Under the pieces are notes generated by a model, which had not been told where the DNA came from, made no database searches, and saw nothing but the letters and a program-made list of their open reading frames with translations. From NCBI GenBank assembly GCA_019009955.1, contig CM032232.1, forward strand, positions 53,011,001 to 53,075,000: a stretch of 64,000 nt of DNA, written 5' to 3'. This DNA is from Riptortus pedestris. Its lineage: Eukaryota; Arthropoda; Insecta; Hemiptera; Alydidae. The position numbers and the translations under genes are program-made. Position 1 is the first letter of the stretch; every line of letters begins with the position of its first letter. Shown piece after piece: positions 1-11,609 of this stretch.

Positions 1-170
1 GTAAACCTAGATTGGCTAATTCAATTCCCGCCTGTGCAATGTGAATTTATTTAGTGACGGAATTCATTTAGTAAAATCCTTAGTCCCACCCTGGCTAGAA
101 AAGGGTGGTAACCTGTAGAGAACCCGTCCCAATTAGTGTTAGTTGCAAAAAGTGGACGTTCATAAATAAC
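1..170 (+). repeat. tRNA-derived SINE, left end cut by window edge
   Basis: The window opens inside a copy of the SINE described in full at 61742-61976. The B-box-like segment, the TTTATTTAGTGACG block, the CCACCC...GGGTGG hairpin and the GTGGACGTT tail are all recognisable. The tRNA-like head lies outside the window, so no left target-site duplication can be checked. Confidence 0.85.
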
Positions 171-1699
171 GAGATTATTTAAGTGGAAGTAAATATAGAG
201 TAATAAGGTTTTCTGTATTTGGTTAACAAGATACATCCGGCTTTCATTCTTTTCCCAGCGTTATCGGGACAAAAAGCGTTGAATTGTTTGGGCCCTTGGG
301 AAATAAGAAGCTGCTGTCCTTGCTGGCAGGTCAAGTCTCACGAGACTCAGGGGGTGCGTTCCCCCTCGGCAATGTATCAGTATGTGGGTAGGAGCACTTG
401 GAACCTTCCACTAGGAGTGCGCACACGTGTGTTTGCTTTAGCAGCTGTCTCCGGCTCGTCGAAATGATGAGGGCCACCTCCTCTCTTGAATGTAAACAAG
501 CCCACTTTGTGCCTATTCCCTCGGACTCCCACGACAATCTACTCAAAACCCTCCGAAGCACCTCAGAACGCTATTTGCCGATGTCTACCACCTACTTCGC
601 CCCCTTTCAACCGAACACGCATATTGTTATTCGTGGGCTTGCTATGCCTAAATCTACTTAGATCAAAGCTAGCGTGCGCTGAATATCCCACCGGCCCAGT
701 TAATCTCTCCGAACCACAATAATAAAAGTTTAATTAAAATTACTTACTTTATTCGTGGCTCTTCACCTGACATCTGTATCTTGTGTATTCTCATCAAGTG
801 CTGATAACATCCTCCCATCTTGGCCTTTGCCTGCCTCTTCCTCACATTTGATAGCGCATTTCGTCCAGAAAGTGTCTCGCAATCCTTTCTACTGGCAATC
901 TGTTGTCGTCTAGCCCAATATAAAAACGGCTTCTTCACGGATTCGAAGCAACTCGCAAGTTAAAATCATCTAAAAAACCGGCCTAAAGCTGTACGCAAGC
1001 ACGCTTGTCATACTGTCTTTGTCGACTTCTAAAAAAACAAAAAAATCGGTGCCAAGTCATCCTCCTCTCAAACCAAACGCTTTTCATCATCAGAGATCTT
1101 CTCAACCAAGCGGATTAGTTTCACAAGGATATTTTAGAGAAAACATTTTAGACCTCATAGGGCTGCCGCAGGCTCCCAAAAATTCAAAAAAATAGGCAAC
1201 TGGTCATCATTATGTCCACTCGTGCTTTATCCAGTAGCACTCTGCCTGATCCATTGTGAACCTTCCGGGAAACCGGGCAGGTTATTAACAATTTCTCTGT
1301 CACCAATCAGAAGCAACTTTTAGTAAATAATATTCGAGGAGTTTTATTGTCGTCCGGCCTGACAATAAATCATATGTTACTCAAATTTACCACCACATTT
1401 CAATTAACCACCTGTAAATCACCGTTGTGGAAACATTTCTGCACCAGGATAATACAATCGTCTCCTTCTCAAATAAAGTTGTCTCAGTTAGCTGGAGTAG
1501 AATATTTTCCGATCCACGCCAAAAAGGGCTTTCATCTTTTTTTATTACGTGAGAGGCTTTCTTCATGAGACTGAAAAATATCAATTTCAATTTTGGGTAT
1601 ATATTGAGTAGGATTTGAACACCTATACCAATAAGCTCTTTACTATTTATCCTCTTTGTTAACATTTAATATATTACTATATCTAAGTGTATTTCAAGA
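171..1699. other. No gene recognised; one weak open frame
   Basis: Bases ~280-700 are richer in GC than the surroundings and hold an 87-codon plus-strand frame at 398-661. Its end (NTHIVIRGL) faintly recalls the segment before the zinc knuckles of gag-like ORF1 proteins of jockey-type LINEs, but the match is too short to call. The rest shows no gene or repeat that I can support. Confidence 0.4.
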
Positions 1700-2015
1700 T
1701 AATATTCGTTAATGGTTGAAATCGGACCAGGGCCATTGCAAATTTCAAAAAATCTCCGTTACTATGTGTCAGATTGAATGTTGTTGTAGGACCAATGTTT
1801 TTAAACTGTTGAGGCTCTGCAATTGTTGTTATATAAATTTTTTTCGTAAATCAAATAGTGAGCGAGGTATTCGTACTTTCCGGTTTTCAGTCTTCACTTT
1901 CCAGTTTCAGCCCCTCTTCTACTCATCGGATTTTTGTTTATAAATAGAGAATTTATAGATAAATGCGATTAATTGTGAGTCATACCAACAGGTGGGAAAT
2001 CTCCATAGATTACGG
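1700..2015 (+). repeat. HINE-A fragment, internal and 3' part
   Basis: A diverged stretch carrying the internal motifs GTTAATGGTTGAAATCGGAC, ATCTCCGTTA and CCTCTTCTACTCATC, then a relic of the subterminal repeat (GGTGGGAAATCTCC). Both termini are lost. The family is described at 2719-3266. Confidence 0.6.
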
Positions 2016-2718
2016 AACACCCAAGTGGCGAACTTTTCCAACTACAGATAAGTCCAGTAAATAAAGTTAAACATTTTTCGAAATAATGAAAACCTTCTGT
2101 GAGACAGCTGATGTTTAGTGACTCCTTGCTTTTTGGTACACCCCCACCAGGAGTATAAAATCATGTAAGGAGCCCATAGTAAGGGCGGCATTGTAACAGT
2201 AGTGTGGGTAATCCCGTTGTAGAGGCAAAGGGAGGCACCCGGGAGAGCCGAGGGTAAACACAATTACCCACGGGATAAGCTCCCTTTAACCCCGCCAGGG
2301 AGACAAATTAATTAGCCAAGAGGCAAAACAAAACCAATTGTTGTTTTTGTGCTCCTTTGAGCACCGTCCGGTCAGAGACCTTCCGCACCGACGGTCGCTC
2401 ACTCTTTTCAAAAAGCTTCCTTCTCCACCCCCTCCCCATCTAAATTGAAACCTCTCGGTTCTGAAAAGAGAAGGCGGAAGAAAGGATTTTCCTGCCCACA
2501 CATGATAGCGATAGACCGTCGGGAAGAAAAACTAATTTGGAACGAGATTCACCAAATAACATTTTTCGATTCGAGTAGTCTCGTAGCTATTTTAAAGTTT
2601 CGAGTACTGTTTGGATTTCAGCCATTAACATCACTAATACTTACGGGGATATTTGCAAATTCTATTTTACCCCTCATTTATACCCCCCAAATCAGTGGTT
2701 AGGGGTTAATGATATAAT
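2016..2718. other. No feature recognised
   Basis: Unique-looking DNA, GC-richer at 2140-2520. The open frames on both strands are short and have no recognisable domain. A phrase near 2620 (GATTTCAGCCATTAAC) may be a scrap of HINE-A. Confidence 0.4.
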
Positions 2719-3084
2719 AAAAGTCCGTCACGCAGGGGCTGTGTAAACTAAACAGATTTTCCACGTGAAGTTATACAATAGAGAAATCTCTATACTAGAG
2801 CCGAACAGTTACGGAAACGGCCGAACTAGCTTTTGGCGGGAATAAATTTATAGAACAATATTTATAGTACAATTAACTTGCAATAAAATTGGTTCTATAC
2901 AATTTTTTGATCCAACGTATGGTAACGGAGATATTTCAAATTTTCGAAAATCCCCTCTCTAAATCCCCTCCCACTGGTCCCATTTCAGCCATTAACGAAC
3001 TTGATCTGTCTTTTTGCATAAAACGTTTCAATATCGAGTGTGGTTGCGATCAAACAAAAATTGCGACCGCTAGAGCGTTAACAG

Positions 3085-3146
<62 letters not shown>

Positions 3147-3266
3147 GAACGGACCTCATTTTCGTCATTTCCTGGGAAGGATCGATGGACCCTTGAAGAA
3201 ATGTTTCGAAAATCGCGTCATGAGTACGACCTCAATTGCTGATTTCTCTTAAGGGAAATCTGCTAA
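2719..3266 (-). mobile_element. HINE-A element, essentially full length (family description)
   Basis: Non-coding element of about 550 bp. Read in its own orientation, it begins with a terminal palindrome (3239-3266, core TTCTCTTAAGGGAAA here), runs through a block ending GGTCCGTTCAAAATT, then a (TA)n tract (about 3089-3141), then a block with a short hairpin around CGCTCTAGCG, a G-rich run and ATCTCCGTTAC, and ends in a subterminal repeat, a hairpin (ACGCAG/CTGCGT) and GACGGACTTTT. The inverted subterminal repeats, one terminal hairpin, a microsatellite core and insertion in T-rich DNA match Helentron-associated elements such as DINE-1. There is no coding capacity, so mobilisation would depend on a Rep/helicase made elsewhere. 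The class is inferred from structure, not from homology. Confidence 0.75.
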
Positions 3267-3299
3267 AAGCATGCTGTTGATATGATTGAGATTGTATTT

Positions 3300-3482
3300 T
3301 TATTGAAGGCTCAGGGGAAAAAAAATTAAATATTTCAGTTAATATTAAAATAGAGGAACAATGTATACCTATATGACAACATATGCGGAACATTAGATTT
3401 GCAATAAGATTTGTTTCATACAATTTTTCGATCAGACGTGTAATAACAGAAACATTTCCAAATGTAAGGGAAATCTGCTAAC
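3300..3482 (-). repeat. HINE-A fragment
   Basis: Internal module (AATATTTCAGTTAATATTAA, ATTTTTCGATCAGACGTG) joined directly to the terminal AAGGGAAATCTGCTAA, so the (TA)n core and flanking blocks are deleted. It lies 34 bp from the preceding copy, in the same orientation. Confidence 0.65.
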
Positions 3483-4249
3483 TATATTGCCAGAAGTATC
3501 ATTTCATTTGATCATTTCTCCAGATTGGTTAATTATTTTAAAATATTTATTATAGATACCAAGCCACTTACTGCGAGTATTTATAATAATTTCGAAGAGA
3601 TCAGTTAAATTATAAAAGAATTTCCCTCATCAGAGTATGAAGTTAAAAAACCGTGGATAATATGACCCACATCTTTTTCCATTGTAGACTTAACATTAGC
3701 TGAAGTAGGAAAACTTTTTCTCTTCTTGTTCTCTGCCCCTTTAAAGTAATCACTATCCGATGTTTCTTTCTATTATTACCAGAAAAAGAAATTTAGAAAA
3801 AGATGAATAATCCTAATGAACAAAGTAATCAGAATAATTAGGAAAGGTTTTGAGGAAAGGGTTTGAGGAAATTGAAAATGGTGGAGGAAAGAAAGCACCT
3901 AAATGAAATAAATTTTGTTATATTACAAAAAGTAGTATACTCATCAGAGTGGGCAAATGCCATGAATTTGAATATCAATTATTATCGTCATCGTAACCAT
4001 TGGGCTAATGTGGGTTCTTTTCGAGAAGATGGGGACCAAAAGGCCCGCCCATTTCCTAGCATTCGTAAAACAAGAAGTATGTAGTAAAAAAAAGTATATG
4101 CATTTCACCATTGGATGAAGAAATGCATTGGAGACATAGACATCACATTAAGATATGAAATTTATTAAAGACGTACACTCTCACGCTTAATATGTTAAGC
4201 GAGTTCTTTGTATTTTTCGTTTAGTTAACCCCAACTGTTAGTCATATTA
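3483..4249. other. No feature recognised
   Basis: AT-rich sequence without a convincing gene. The 73-codon frame at 3863-4084 has no recognisable domain. Confidence 0.4.
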
Positions 4250-4359
4250 TTAGCAGATTTCCCTTTAGGGAAGAGGTTGTACTCATGACGCGATTTTCGA
4301 AAATTTTCTTCAAATGTCCATCAATCCTACCCAGGAGATGACGAAAATGAGGTCCGTTC

Positions 4360-4423
<64 letters not shown>

Positions 4424-4844
4424 CTGTTATCGCTCTAGCGGTCGCAATTTTTTTTTTATCGTTACCAAACTCGATATTTAAACGTTTTATGCAAAAAGAC
4501 AGATCAAGTTCGTTAGTTAATGGTTGTAATCGGGCCAGTGGGAGGGGGGGGGGGGTTAGAGGGGGATTTGCGTCGGATCAAACAATTGTATAGAACCAAT
4601 CTTATTGTAAATTAAATTTACTATAAATATTGTTCTATACATTTATTCTCTAGCTTGAATATTAACCGAGATATTTGCATTTTTATTAAATTTGGGCCCA
4701 TAACGGACGACTGAATTTCCCGCCAAAAGCTAGTTCGACTCTTTATTCAATCAACTGCTCGGCACTCGTATGGAGATTTCTCTATTGTATAACTTCACGT
4801 GGGAAATCTGCTAGGTTTACGCAGTTCCTGCGTGACGCACTTTT
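4250..4844 (+). mobile_element. HINE-A element, full length
   Basis: Starts TTAGCAGATTTCCC, has a damaged palindrome, a (TA)n tract at about 4365-4420, a long G run near 4545, and ends GGGAAATCTGCT...GCGTGACGCAC before a T run. Both diagnostic ends are present. The sequence next to the right subterminal repeat (CGCCAAAAGCTAGTTCG) is shared with the copies at 2719 and 39546. Confidence 0.8.
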
Positions 4845-5017
4845 TTTTTTTCACTTATATAACTTTATAACTAAGTCTCTCGTTGAACATAAAATTCCTG
4901 TTTGCTTAGGCTGTGGGAGAAATAGGGAGTAGGTGGTGGGATGCGATCACCCGCTTGGGAAATCTACATCAGCACTTACGTGTCGGACTTTTTGCTAATT
5001 GTCGGAGGTTATGTTCA

Positions 5018-5154
5018 TTCTTAGCATATTTCCCAAGTGAGAAATCAGAAATTGGGAATTTTTAAATAGTTTCTTCAAACGTCCATGGATCGACACCTAG
5101 GAAATGAGGCCCGTTCAAAATTCTCCCTCCCTTTATATGTTTATATATATATAC

Positions 5155-5207
<53 letters not shown>

Positions 5208-5883
5208 TGCATATGTATGAAGAGGATCTAAAAATTGTATTTGACAAAAGATAAAAATCTCCTTACAAATGTTCTTGACTCCAATATTATTATTTGATCT
5301 ATACTACGCTCCGTATCATATTTAGCCCCTTCAATCGACACTAAAAAATCATATTCCTTAATGGCTGAAATCGGAGCAAAAATGGGGGGTTTTAGAGAGA
5401 GCGAGAAGGAGGGAGGGACTCGAAAATTCAAAATATCTCCGTTATTATGAATCGGCTGGAATAATGTTTTGAACCAATTTTGTTACACTATTGATGGCCG
5501 GTAATTGTTGTTCTATCATCTTGGAGGGGCTCAGGTTAGCCATGCGAGTTAAAGCGTTGACCTTTATCTCACATGGTAAACCTAGAGTGGCGAGTTCGAT
5601 TCTTGCCTGGGCAAAGGAAATTATTTAGTGACGAAATTCATTAAATAACGTCCTAAAATCCCACCCTGGCTAGAAAAGGGTGGTAACCTGTAGATAACCC
5701 GTCCCGATTAGCCTAAGTTGCAAAAAGTGGACGTTAATAAATAATAATAATAATAATATCATCTTGGAAGTATTAAACAAGTAATTCGTAGTTTATTCTT
5801 TTCAACATCCACTTATTGGATATTTGTTTACAAATGAAGAATATAAAATCCCAACTGTGCCACACCTGCACGTGGAATATCAG
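5018..5883 (+). mobile_element. Old HINE-A copy split by a SINE
   Basis: A strongly diverged copy: AATTTTTAAATAGTTTCTTC, a block ending CCCGTTCAAAATT, a mixed TA tract (about 5140-5205), TTAATGGCTGAAATCGGA, and a worn 3' part after the insertion ending near CACGTGGAATATCAG. The SINE at 5526-5756 sits inside it, so this copy is the older of the two. Confidence 0.65.
5526..5756 (+). repeat. tRNA-derived SINE, full length with 12-bp TSD
   Basis: Begins GGGGCTCAGGTTAGCC (A-box region), has the B-box GAGTTCGATTC, the common body and an (AAT)n tail. It is bracketed by a perfect 12-bp duplication, TATCATCTTGGA, at 5514-5525 and 5757-5768, as expected for target-primed insertion by LINE machinery. 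Confidence 0.9.
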
Positions 5884-6097
5884 TTTGTTTGTATGTTTTA
5901 ACTAGGTTGTTCATTTTTTTGAGAATACAGTTAAATTATATATTATTTCGATAAAAAAAAATCTGTTGATAAAATCCCGTTAAGGGCAGATGCCCGAGCC
6001 ACGTGGACAGGTTCGTAGTTAGCATACGGCCCCTCAATGGGAAGGCAGATGCTTATATCCATGTGTTAAACCCAGCACGGGTTCCATACCTCTTTAT
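5884..6097. other. No feature recognised
   Basis: Unassigned sequence between two HINE-A copies. Confidence 0.4.
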
Positions 6098-6625
6098 CCA
6101 AAAAGTCCGCCACGCAGGCGTCGCGTAAACCAAGTAGATTTTTCACCAATGATACTTGATTTTCTATTTCTCCCGACAGATACATGTGAAGACACCAGTT
6201 GCAATATATGTTCGACATGAGATGCTTAGTAGTACAATTACTTCAATTAAAATATCATTAGTAGGAGTGGAGTTTAACCGAAGCCTGAAAACAAATCAAA
6301 AATAATAACTCGTTTATTATTCGTAATATTAAAAGTCATTACAGAACAACAACTAATGAACATTATATATTCAACAAGATTGAGTAAAGAATATGTTTAG
6401 AATAGATTCAAAATAACAGGTATTTTGAATCCCCCTCCCGTGCCTTGTGGTCAAATTGAGTGATTGACGCACTCTATCTCTACGTGGCATAATAAGGATA
6501 TAACCGTAGGTAAACTCCAGGTCCGATTTCAGCCATTAATGGATTTGATCTTTTGTTTTACATAAAACGTTTAATTAACGAGTAAGGTAAAGATCAAACC
6601 AATTACGACCACTATTTTTGTTGCA
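6098..6625 (-). repeat. HINE-A, 3' half, diverged
   Basis: The left edge has AGTCCGCCACGCAGG...GCGTAAACC (3' hairpin end); the right part has GATTTCAGCCATTAATGG and CATAAAACGTTTAATTAACG and stops at ATTACGACCAC, where other copies enter the (TA)n core. The 5' half is missing. Confidence 0.65.
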
Positions 6626-6700
6626 ATTTGTTTCATATAATATGTGTTTATTCCCATTAGTGTTAGCATTAGATTCGTAAAATAGTTTTGTATTCATATA

Positions 6701-6921
6701 ATTTATTTATTAACGTCCACTTTTTGCAACTTAGGCTAATCGGGACGGGTTATCTACAGGTTACCACCCTTTTCTACCCAGGGTGGGATTTTAGGACGTT
6801 ATTCAATGAATTTCGTCACTAAATAATTTCCTTTGCCCAGGCGAGAATCGAACTCGCCACTCTAGGTTTACCATGTGAGATAAAGGTCAACGCTTTAACT
6901 CGCGTGGGTAACCTGAGCCCC
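6701..6921 (-). repeat. tRNA-derived SINE, full length
   Basis: Reverse-strand copy with head GGGGCTCAGGTTACCC at 6921, B-box complement GAATCGAACTC, and tail ATTTATTTATTAACGTCC on the left. Near-identical flanks TTGTATTCATATA (6688-6700) and TTGTATTCTATA (from 6922) are a likely target-site duplication with a one-base difference. Confidence 0.88.
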
Positions 6922-6955
6922 TTGTATTCTATAAACAATTTTCTATTGCTGTGTC

Positions 6956-7104
6956 TGTAGCATATGCTATATGGTTGCTAGGCAATGGAGCATATGCTAT
7001 ATGGTTGCTAGGTGATGAAACCTGCTGTTACTGTTATCTTGTTAATAAAGTTAGTCTAGTTTGAGTTATGGCTATACACAGTGAACTTTTAGTTATTAAT
7101 ACTA
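6956..7104 (+). mobile_element. Solo LTR of the gypsy element at 49.5 kb
   Basis: Starts TGTAGCATATGCTATATGG, carries two copies of the 30-bp repeat unit seen in the 5' LTR at 49515, then GAAACCTGCTGTTACTG..., AATAAA, and ends TAGTTATTAATACTA. It is flanked by perfect 5-bp duplications GTGTC (6951-6955 and 7105-7109). A lone LTR with a duplication is what recombination between two LTRs leaves behind. Confidence 0.88.
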
Positions 7105-7109
7105 GTGTC

Positions 7110-9622
7110 CATTAATTTCTTTCTTTTCCGAGAGGAAGTTAGGAAAATTTGTAAGGATACTCAAAGGGAGTTAGCAGTATACAAACCAATATAAATTAAT
7201 ATCATTTTTCAGAATTTTAAGATCTAGAAGGGTCAGGTATATTAAGTATTCGTCGTTTTTTAGAAAATTCAACTCCTTTTGCAGTTTGTAACTTGATTTC
7301 CGATTGTTCAATTGACCTTGATATTCTTGTCTTTTTTTTTTTTTTTTGTTGGGCAAAATCAAGTTTATATGACCTTTAGTTGACTGTTGATGTAAACGTT
7401 ACCGTGGTATTTAACTCTTGGGCATAACTATAAACCCTAATTAAGTTAGTTGTGGAATGGGAGTGTGGGCTGACCCTAGAAGTAGAGGGAGAATTCCCGC
7501 CTGAATATGCATGGAGCTCGGGCCCCAACATATCCGATGAGAAGCAGATTAAACGCCATATTTACATAATCGATCGCTGCTCTAGCTATTGCCTGCTTTA
7601 GCACCTCCTCTGCAACACCTCGCTGCCCCCAGCCAAGGCCCTGCTTTATTGTCTTTCCGGCTCAACGATCGGATTAGTCTGTCTTTAGTTATCCGCTTCA
7701 CGTAATAACACAATCAATTATGAATATGCATGCCTTCAATGTTTTGAGAGCGCAGGAGGCTGTGAGTGAATACTGTTGAATACTCAAGACAATGTTGGTT
7801 GTAAGCTCCAAAATTTACATTTTTGCCTCAATAAAAAAGCTCCAGCCATCAACTAAACAATAGATTAATTGTTGGGTGTTAAGTGGATTTAATAATTAAG
7901 TTAATTTTTATTAACGAAAAATTATATCAGCTGGGTAGAGAAAAAAGGATATAGAACGTGTGCCTGCCTGGAGGTGAAATAGGTATTTACAATCTTTGTA
8001 ATCTGTGATCCGACCGGAGGAAGGTAAGGAAGGCCCTAGGGCGTAAGTGAAGACGGAGGTCTATAAAAACTTATTTTCTTAGCATCAAGCATCTTATGGA
8101 TTTCGGTGGGTATAGTAATATGAAAGAGAAGCTTCCAAAAGAATACAATGGTTACAACTACAATGCGAAGCCTTTAGATCATGCCTCCTAGCAGAACTCA
8201 ACAGTATTGCAACGCTAGTGCAGTAGCTGGAGAGTCCTATCCCGTGGATCTGGGTTCTGGCTCTACTATATCCTCTCTGGGATAAAAGTCTTACTACTGA
8301 TCCCCAGGATATTATGAACCATCAGTCTCATGGAAGCAATTCACAAATCACTTAGTTATAGGGAGTTGTACATAGAATTGACAAATCATGTTATGCAGAA
8401 AGCCATGGTTGATCCCATGGTGACAAAACCCAACATGATATCACAACCTAAGTAGACATGGACGAAAGTTTCTAAACAATTTTGTCTAATAGTCTGATTC
8501 ATCCATTTGAAGATTTTAATACATACTTTCTCTGCTCTAGTATTGACTATTGCCTGGATTGAGTTGATTGACAGGATTTCGTCAGAGAAAACTCTGACGA
8601 CGGTTAAAACATTACAAGAAGTCTTGCAAATTTGTTAGAGACCCCCCTCCCCTTCTTAAAGTTTAGCACCTATTATCATTCACTAGACCTTGATAAATCC
8701 GCACGTGTTATTGGGCTTGTAATAGCAACAATTGTGCCTTAGCACGATTAACATATTTTCAAGAGAGCGCGGATTGCACGAATCCCCCTATTATGTTCTC
8801 AGAGCACAAGCACTTTTAATATTCTCTGCGTTTAATATTTTCACACATTTATTCTCCAGGCGAAATCCCGGTGGGAACAGGTTCTATAAATGTAGTCTAA
8901 GTAGGAAATAAGAATTTACGACCTCATCGGGCCTAGCTGATACCCCCCTCCCGCTAGTAAATTCTAGTCGTTTATGGACGCAGGAAAAGGTAAAATATAG
9001 TTAAGAAAGAATGACTAGAAATTTATGGCAGGGATTACCTTGGACAAATAGTCTTAGCAATATACTCTCACTTAGTTCCCCCTTTAAATTTACTCACAAT
9101 GAATTCTATGTCACTTAAAGGAAGGCCTCTAACTTTGGGAGTAACTTATTATTAAGACTCAATTTACTACTTCCACTGCGGATGAGGCAACTAATGGCGT
9201 GGTTGTCTGCTATAAATTCTCACAAAATATCGTTGGAAGTCTCTTCTCAAGGTCACTCAGTTAAATTTAGTCTCGCTTATCAAAATTAAAGGTCATGGAT
9301 ACAGTAAAAAACCGTTCGTTAAATATGTATTCAAAGAAAAAATACATTATTTTACTCAAGAACTTTCTACTTTCTACCTGTTTGCTTGTAATTCAATTTA
9401 TTAATTAGTTATAATTCGATCTGACGTATCATTTCCTACCAATTTCTGCCAGCTTCCTCCAGGCATTACTTCTAAGAATGTGAGTCAGCTGTCCTATGCA
9501 ATGTATCTAACATTGCCCGGGTCCAGGAATTCCTATGAGTCCATCATGTCATTCTGATCTGTGTCTCTTGGTTGTTCTCCAGAATTCCACCTAACTTCTT
9601 CAGATTAATCACCGATGTTTAA
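7110..9622. other. 2.5 kb without recognised features
   Basis: Unique-looking AT-rich DNA. The only frames are short, including one running through a T tract at 7330, and show no domain. I found no repeat shared with the rest of the window. Confidence 0.4.
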
Positions 9623-9757
9623 TCAGCTTTTCTTTAAGGGAAAACAGCTATTGAGGTTTTATCTCATTGAGCGATGTTCGGAAAATGTATTCAAATGCCT
9701 ATTGATCCTGCCTAGATGATGACAGAAATGAGACCCGTTCAAAATTATATATATTAT
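9623..9757 (+). repeat. HINE-A 5' fragment
   Basis: CTTTAAGGGAAAACAGCTATTGAGG, then the block ending ACCCGTTCAAAATTATATATA. It is cut off at the start of the TA core. Confidence 0.7.
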
Positions 9758-10295
9758 GAAGAGATCCACTATCTGCTCTGCTGCTATCGGCACACACTGT
9801 GAGTAGTAATTAAAAATAATTAATCAAATGTTTAGTGCATTGCTAAATAAATTGAGCAGTGATAAAAACTAAAGCTTGTGTGTTTTTCAATCCAAAAGAA
9901 TTCTAATAATGAACGTTTATTATTCTTGTAAAAAACGTAACTATATATTACTTATTTTAATTTAATGTCATCTTATATGACGTTTTGAGTGGTAAATGTT
10001 TTCCAGCGTATGCTCTGAAAGCTCTTCGTCGCAAAGGATAAAAAACTGTAAAGGAACAAGGCCTCCTCTTCTTACCTGAGATCTTCTATTATATTTCTCC
10101 CTTAGTAAGAAGCCTACTTAAATAGGAACTAAAATGTTAGTTGGGCTTGAGATGTTAGTGACTGAGGGCCATTAAGTGAAAATCGGATTAGAAGAAGAGA
10201 GCATTTAATAGGCTGATACCAAAGAAATCTACAAATATTCGAGAAAGTGAAAACATATATAAACAATAGTTGCTGAATATTAAAATCCCACCAGC
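9758..10295. other. No feature recognised
   Basis: AT-rich sequence; no gene or shared repeat seen. Confidence 0.4.
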
Positions 10296-10585
10296 ATTAG
10301 TAATACATTTTTTTTCGATCCGTCTGATAGTAACTTATTTTGAATTTTTAACTATTTCCTTCTCTAAACCTCCCTCCCTCCACCAAGGCCGATTTTAGAC
10401 TTCACATAATATTATCTCTACTTTTCCATGAAACGATTAGTTTTCATCAATTAAAAATCTCGTAGTTTGAAACGTAAAATATTAAATTACGACGTCTCAC
10501 CGAAAATATTTACTCATATCTCACACGGTAAGGGCTCATTGAAACCCTTATTTGGCACTTAAGCTTCAAACAAGGGTTCATATTT
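10296..10585 (-). repeat. HINE-A internal fragment
   Basis: Contains TTTTTTTTCGATCCG, the CTCCCTCC run, ATGAAACGATTAG, TTACGACGTCTCACCG and a TTTGGCACTTAAGCTTC phrase typical of the long variant of the family. Neither terminus is present. Confidence 0.55.
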
Positions 10586-11467
10586 GTACATTATTAATTA
10601 TTCTTGGATTGTTATTATGTTATGTTAGCAGCTATTGTTCTTTTTCTTTATACTTTTATTATTTTAAGAGGTTAGATATTTGTGTTAAATGATGCCCAAC
10701 ATAAATAATTTAATTGGAGTTTTCTATTGATCCAAAATATTGTTTCTTTTTACTTCAGTAAAACGCTCGTACTCCTTTCTTGTTGGTCGACATTCGTCCT
10801 GTCAGTAGCAGGAATGGCAAAGAAATTAAAACTCTGTTTAGGATTAAGCCATTGTTCTAGGTAAAATCCTTCGACCTCTGAGGGCCTAATTTATAACCTT
10901 CTTTTAATTGGCACTTCATTTGCTATTTATGAAGGCTAAAGCTACCACCGGCTCTAGCTATTCTACATTTCTTAATAGCTACAAAAAAGAAATGAGAAGA
11001 GTTTAGAAATCCTCACCCCTTAAAAAAAATGTCCTGCAAATTCAATGTTTCCACCTTAATTAACCAACTCATTAGGTTTGAATGATGGATTAGCGTTTTG
11101 TAAAAGCTTTCAGGTACCTTTCCTAGCATTATTCCTCTTGATATCCTACTCGTTATCCTCTATAAAAACTTCATTTAAAGAAATCATCCCTTATTAAGAG
11201 TTTGGTAAAATAATAGATCATTATTGCATGAGTAATACAGACTTGGTGCACTAAAACATTTGGAATAATAAATATGATTTTTTTATTTATTTCAAGATCT
11301 GATCCTACTTACATAAAATAAATAACCAACTTTGATCATTCTATGAGTTTTAATAACGCCAATTAAATTTATCTTTTTATGTCTTCAATACCAAACTCTA
11401 TACTGGGAGTTTTCTCTAAAGAGATATATATCAGCAATAGATGATATAGTCATAAAAAAAAAAAAAT
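10586..11467. other. No feature recognised
   Basis: AT-rich unassigned sequence without a recognised gene. Confidence 0.4.
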
Positions 11468-11561
11468 ACTTCACATGTCCATCAATCCTGTCTAGGAGAT
11501 GACGAAAATGAGGTCCACACAAAACTATATGTATATATGTATGTGTATATATATATATATA

Positions 11562-11605
<44 letters not shown>
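11468..11605 (+). repeat. HINE-A 5' fragment with TA core
   Basis: TCACATGTCCATCAATCCTG, then GATGACGAAAATGAGGTCC and a (TA)n tract with TG interruptions (about 11527-11605). The terminal palindrome is lost. Confidence 0.65.

Positions 11606-11609
<4 letters not shown>

Noticed and set aside
398..661. Possible gag-like ORF1 fragment of a LINE
   Set aside because: Only a nine-residue resemblance (NTHIVIRGL) and no zinc knuckle; kept as unassigned.
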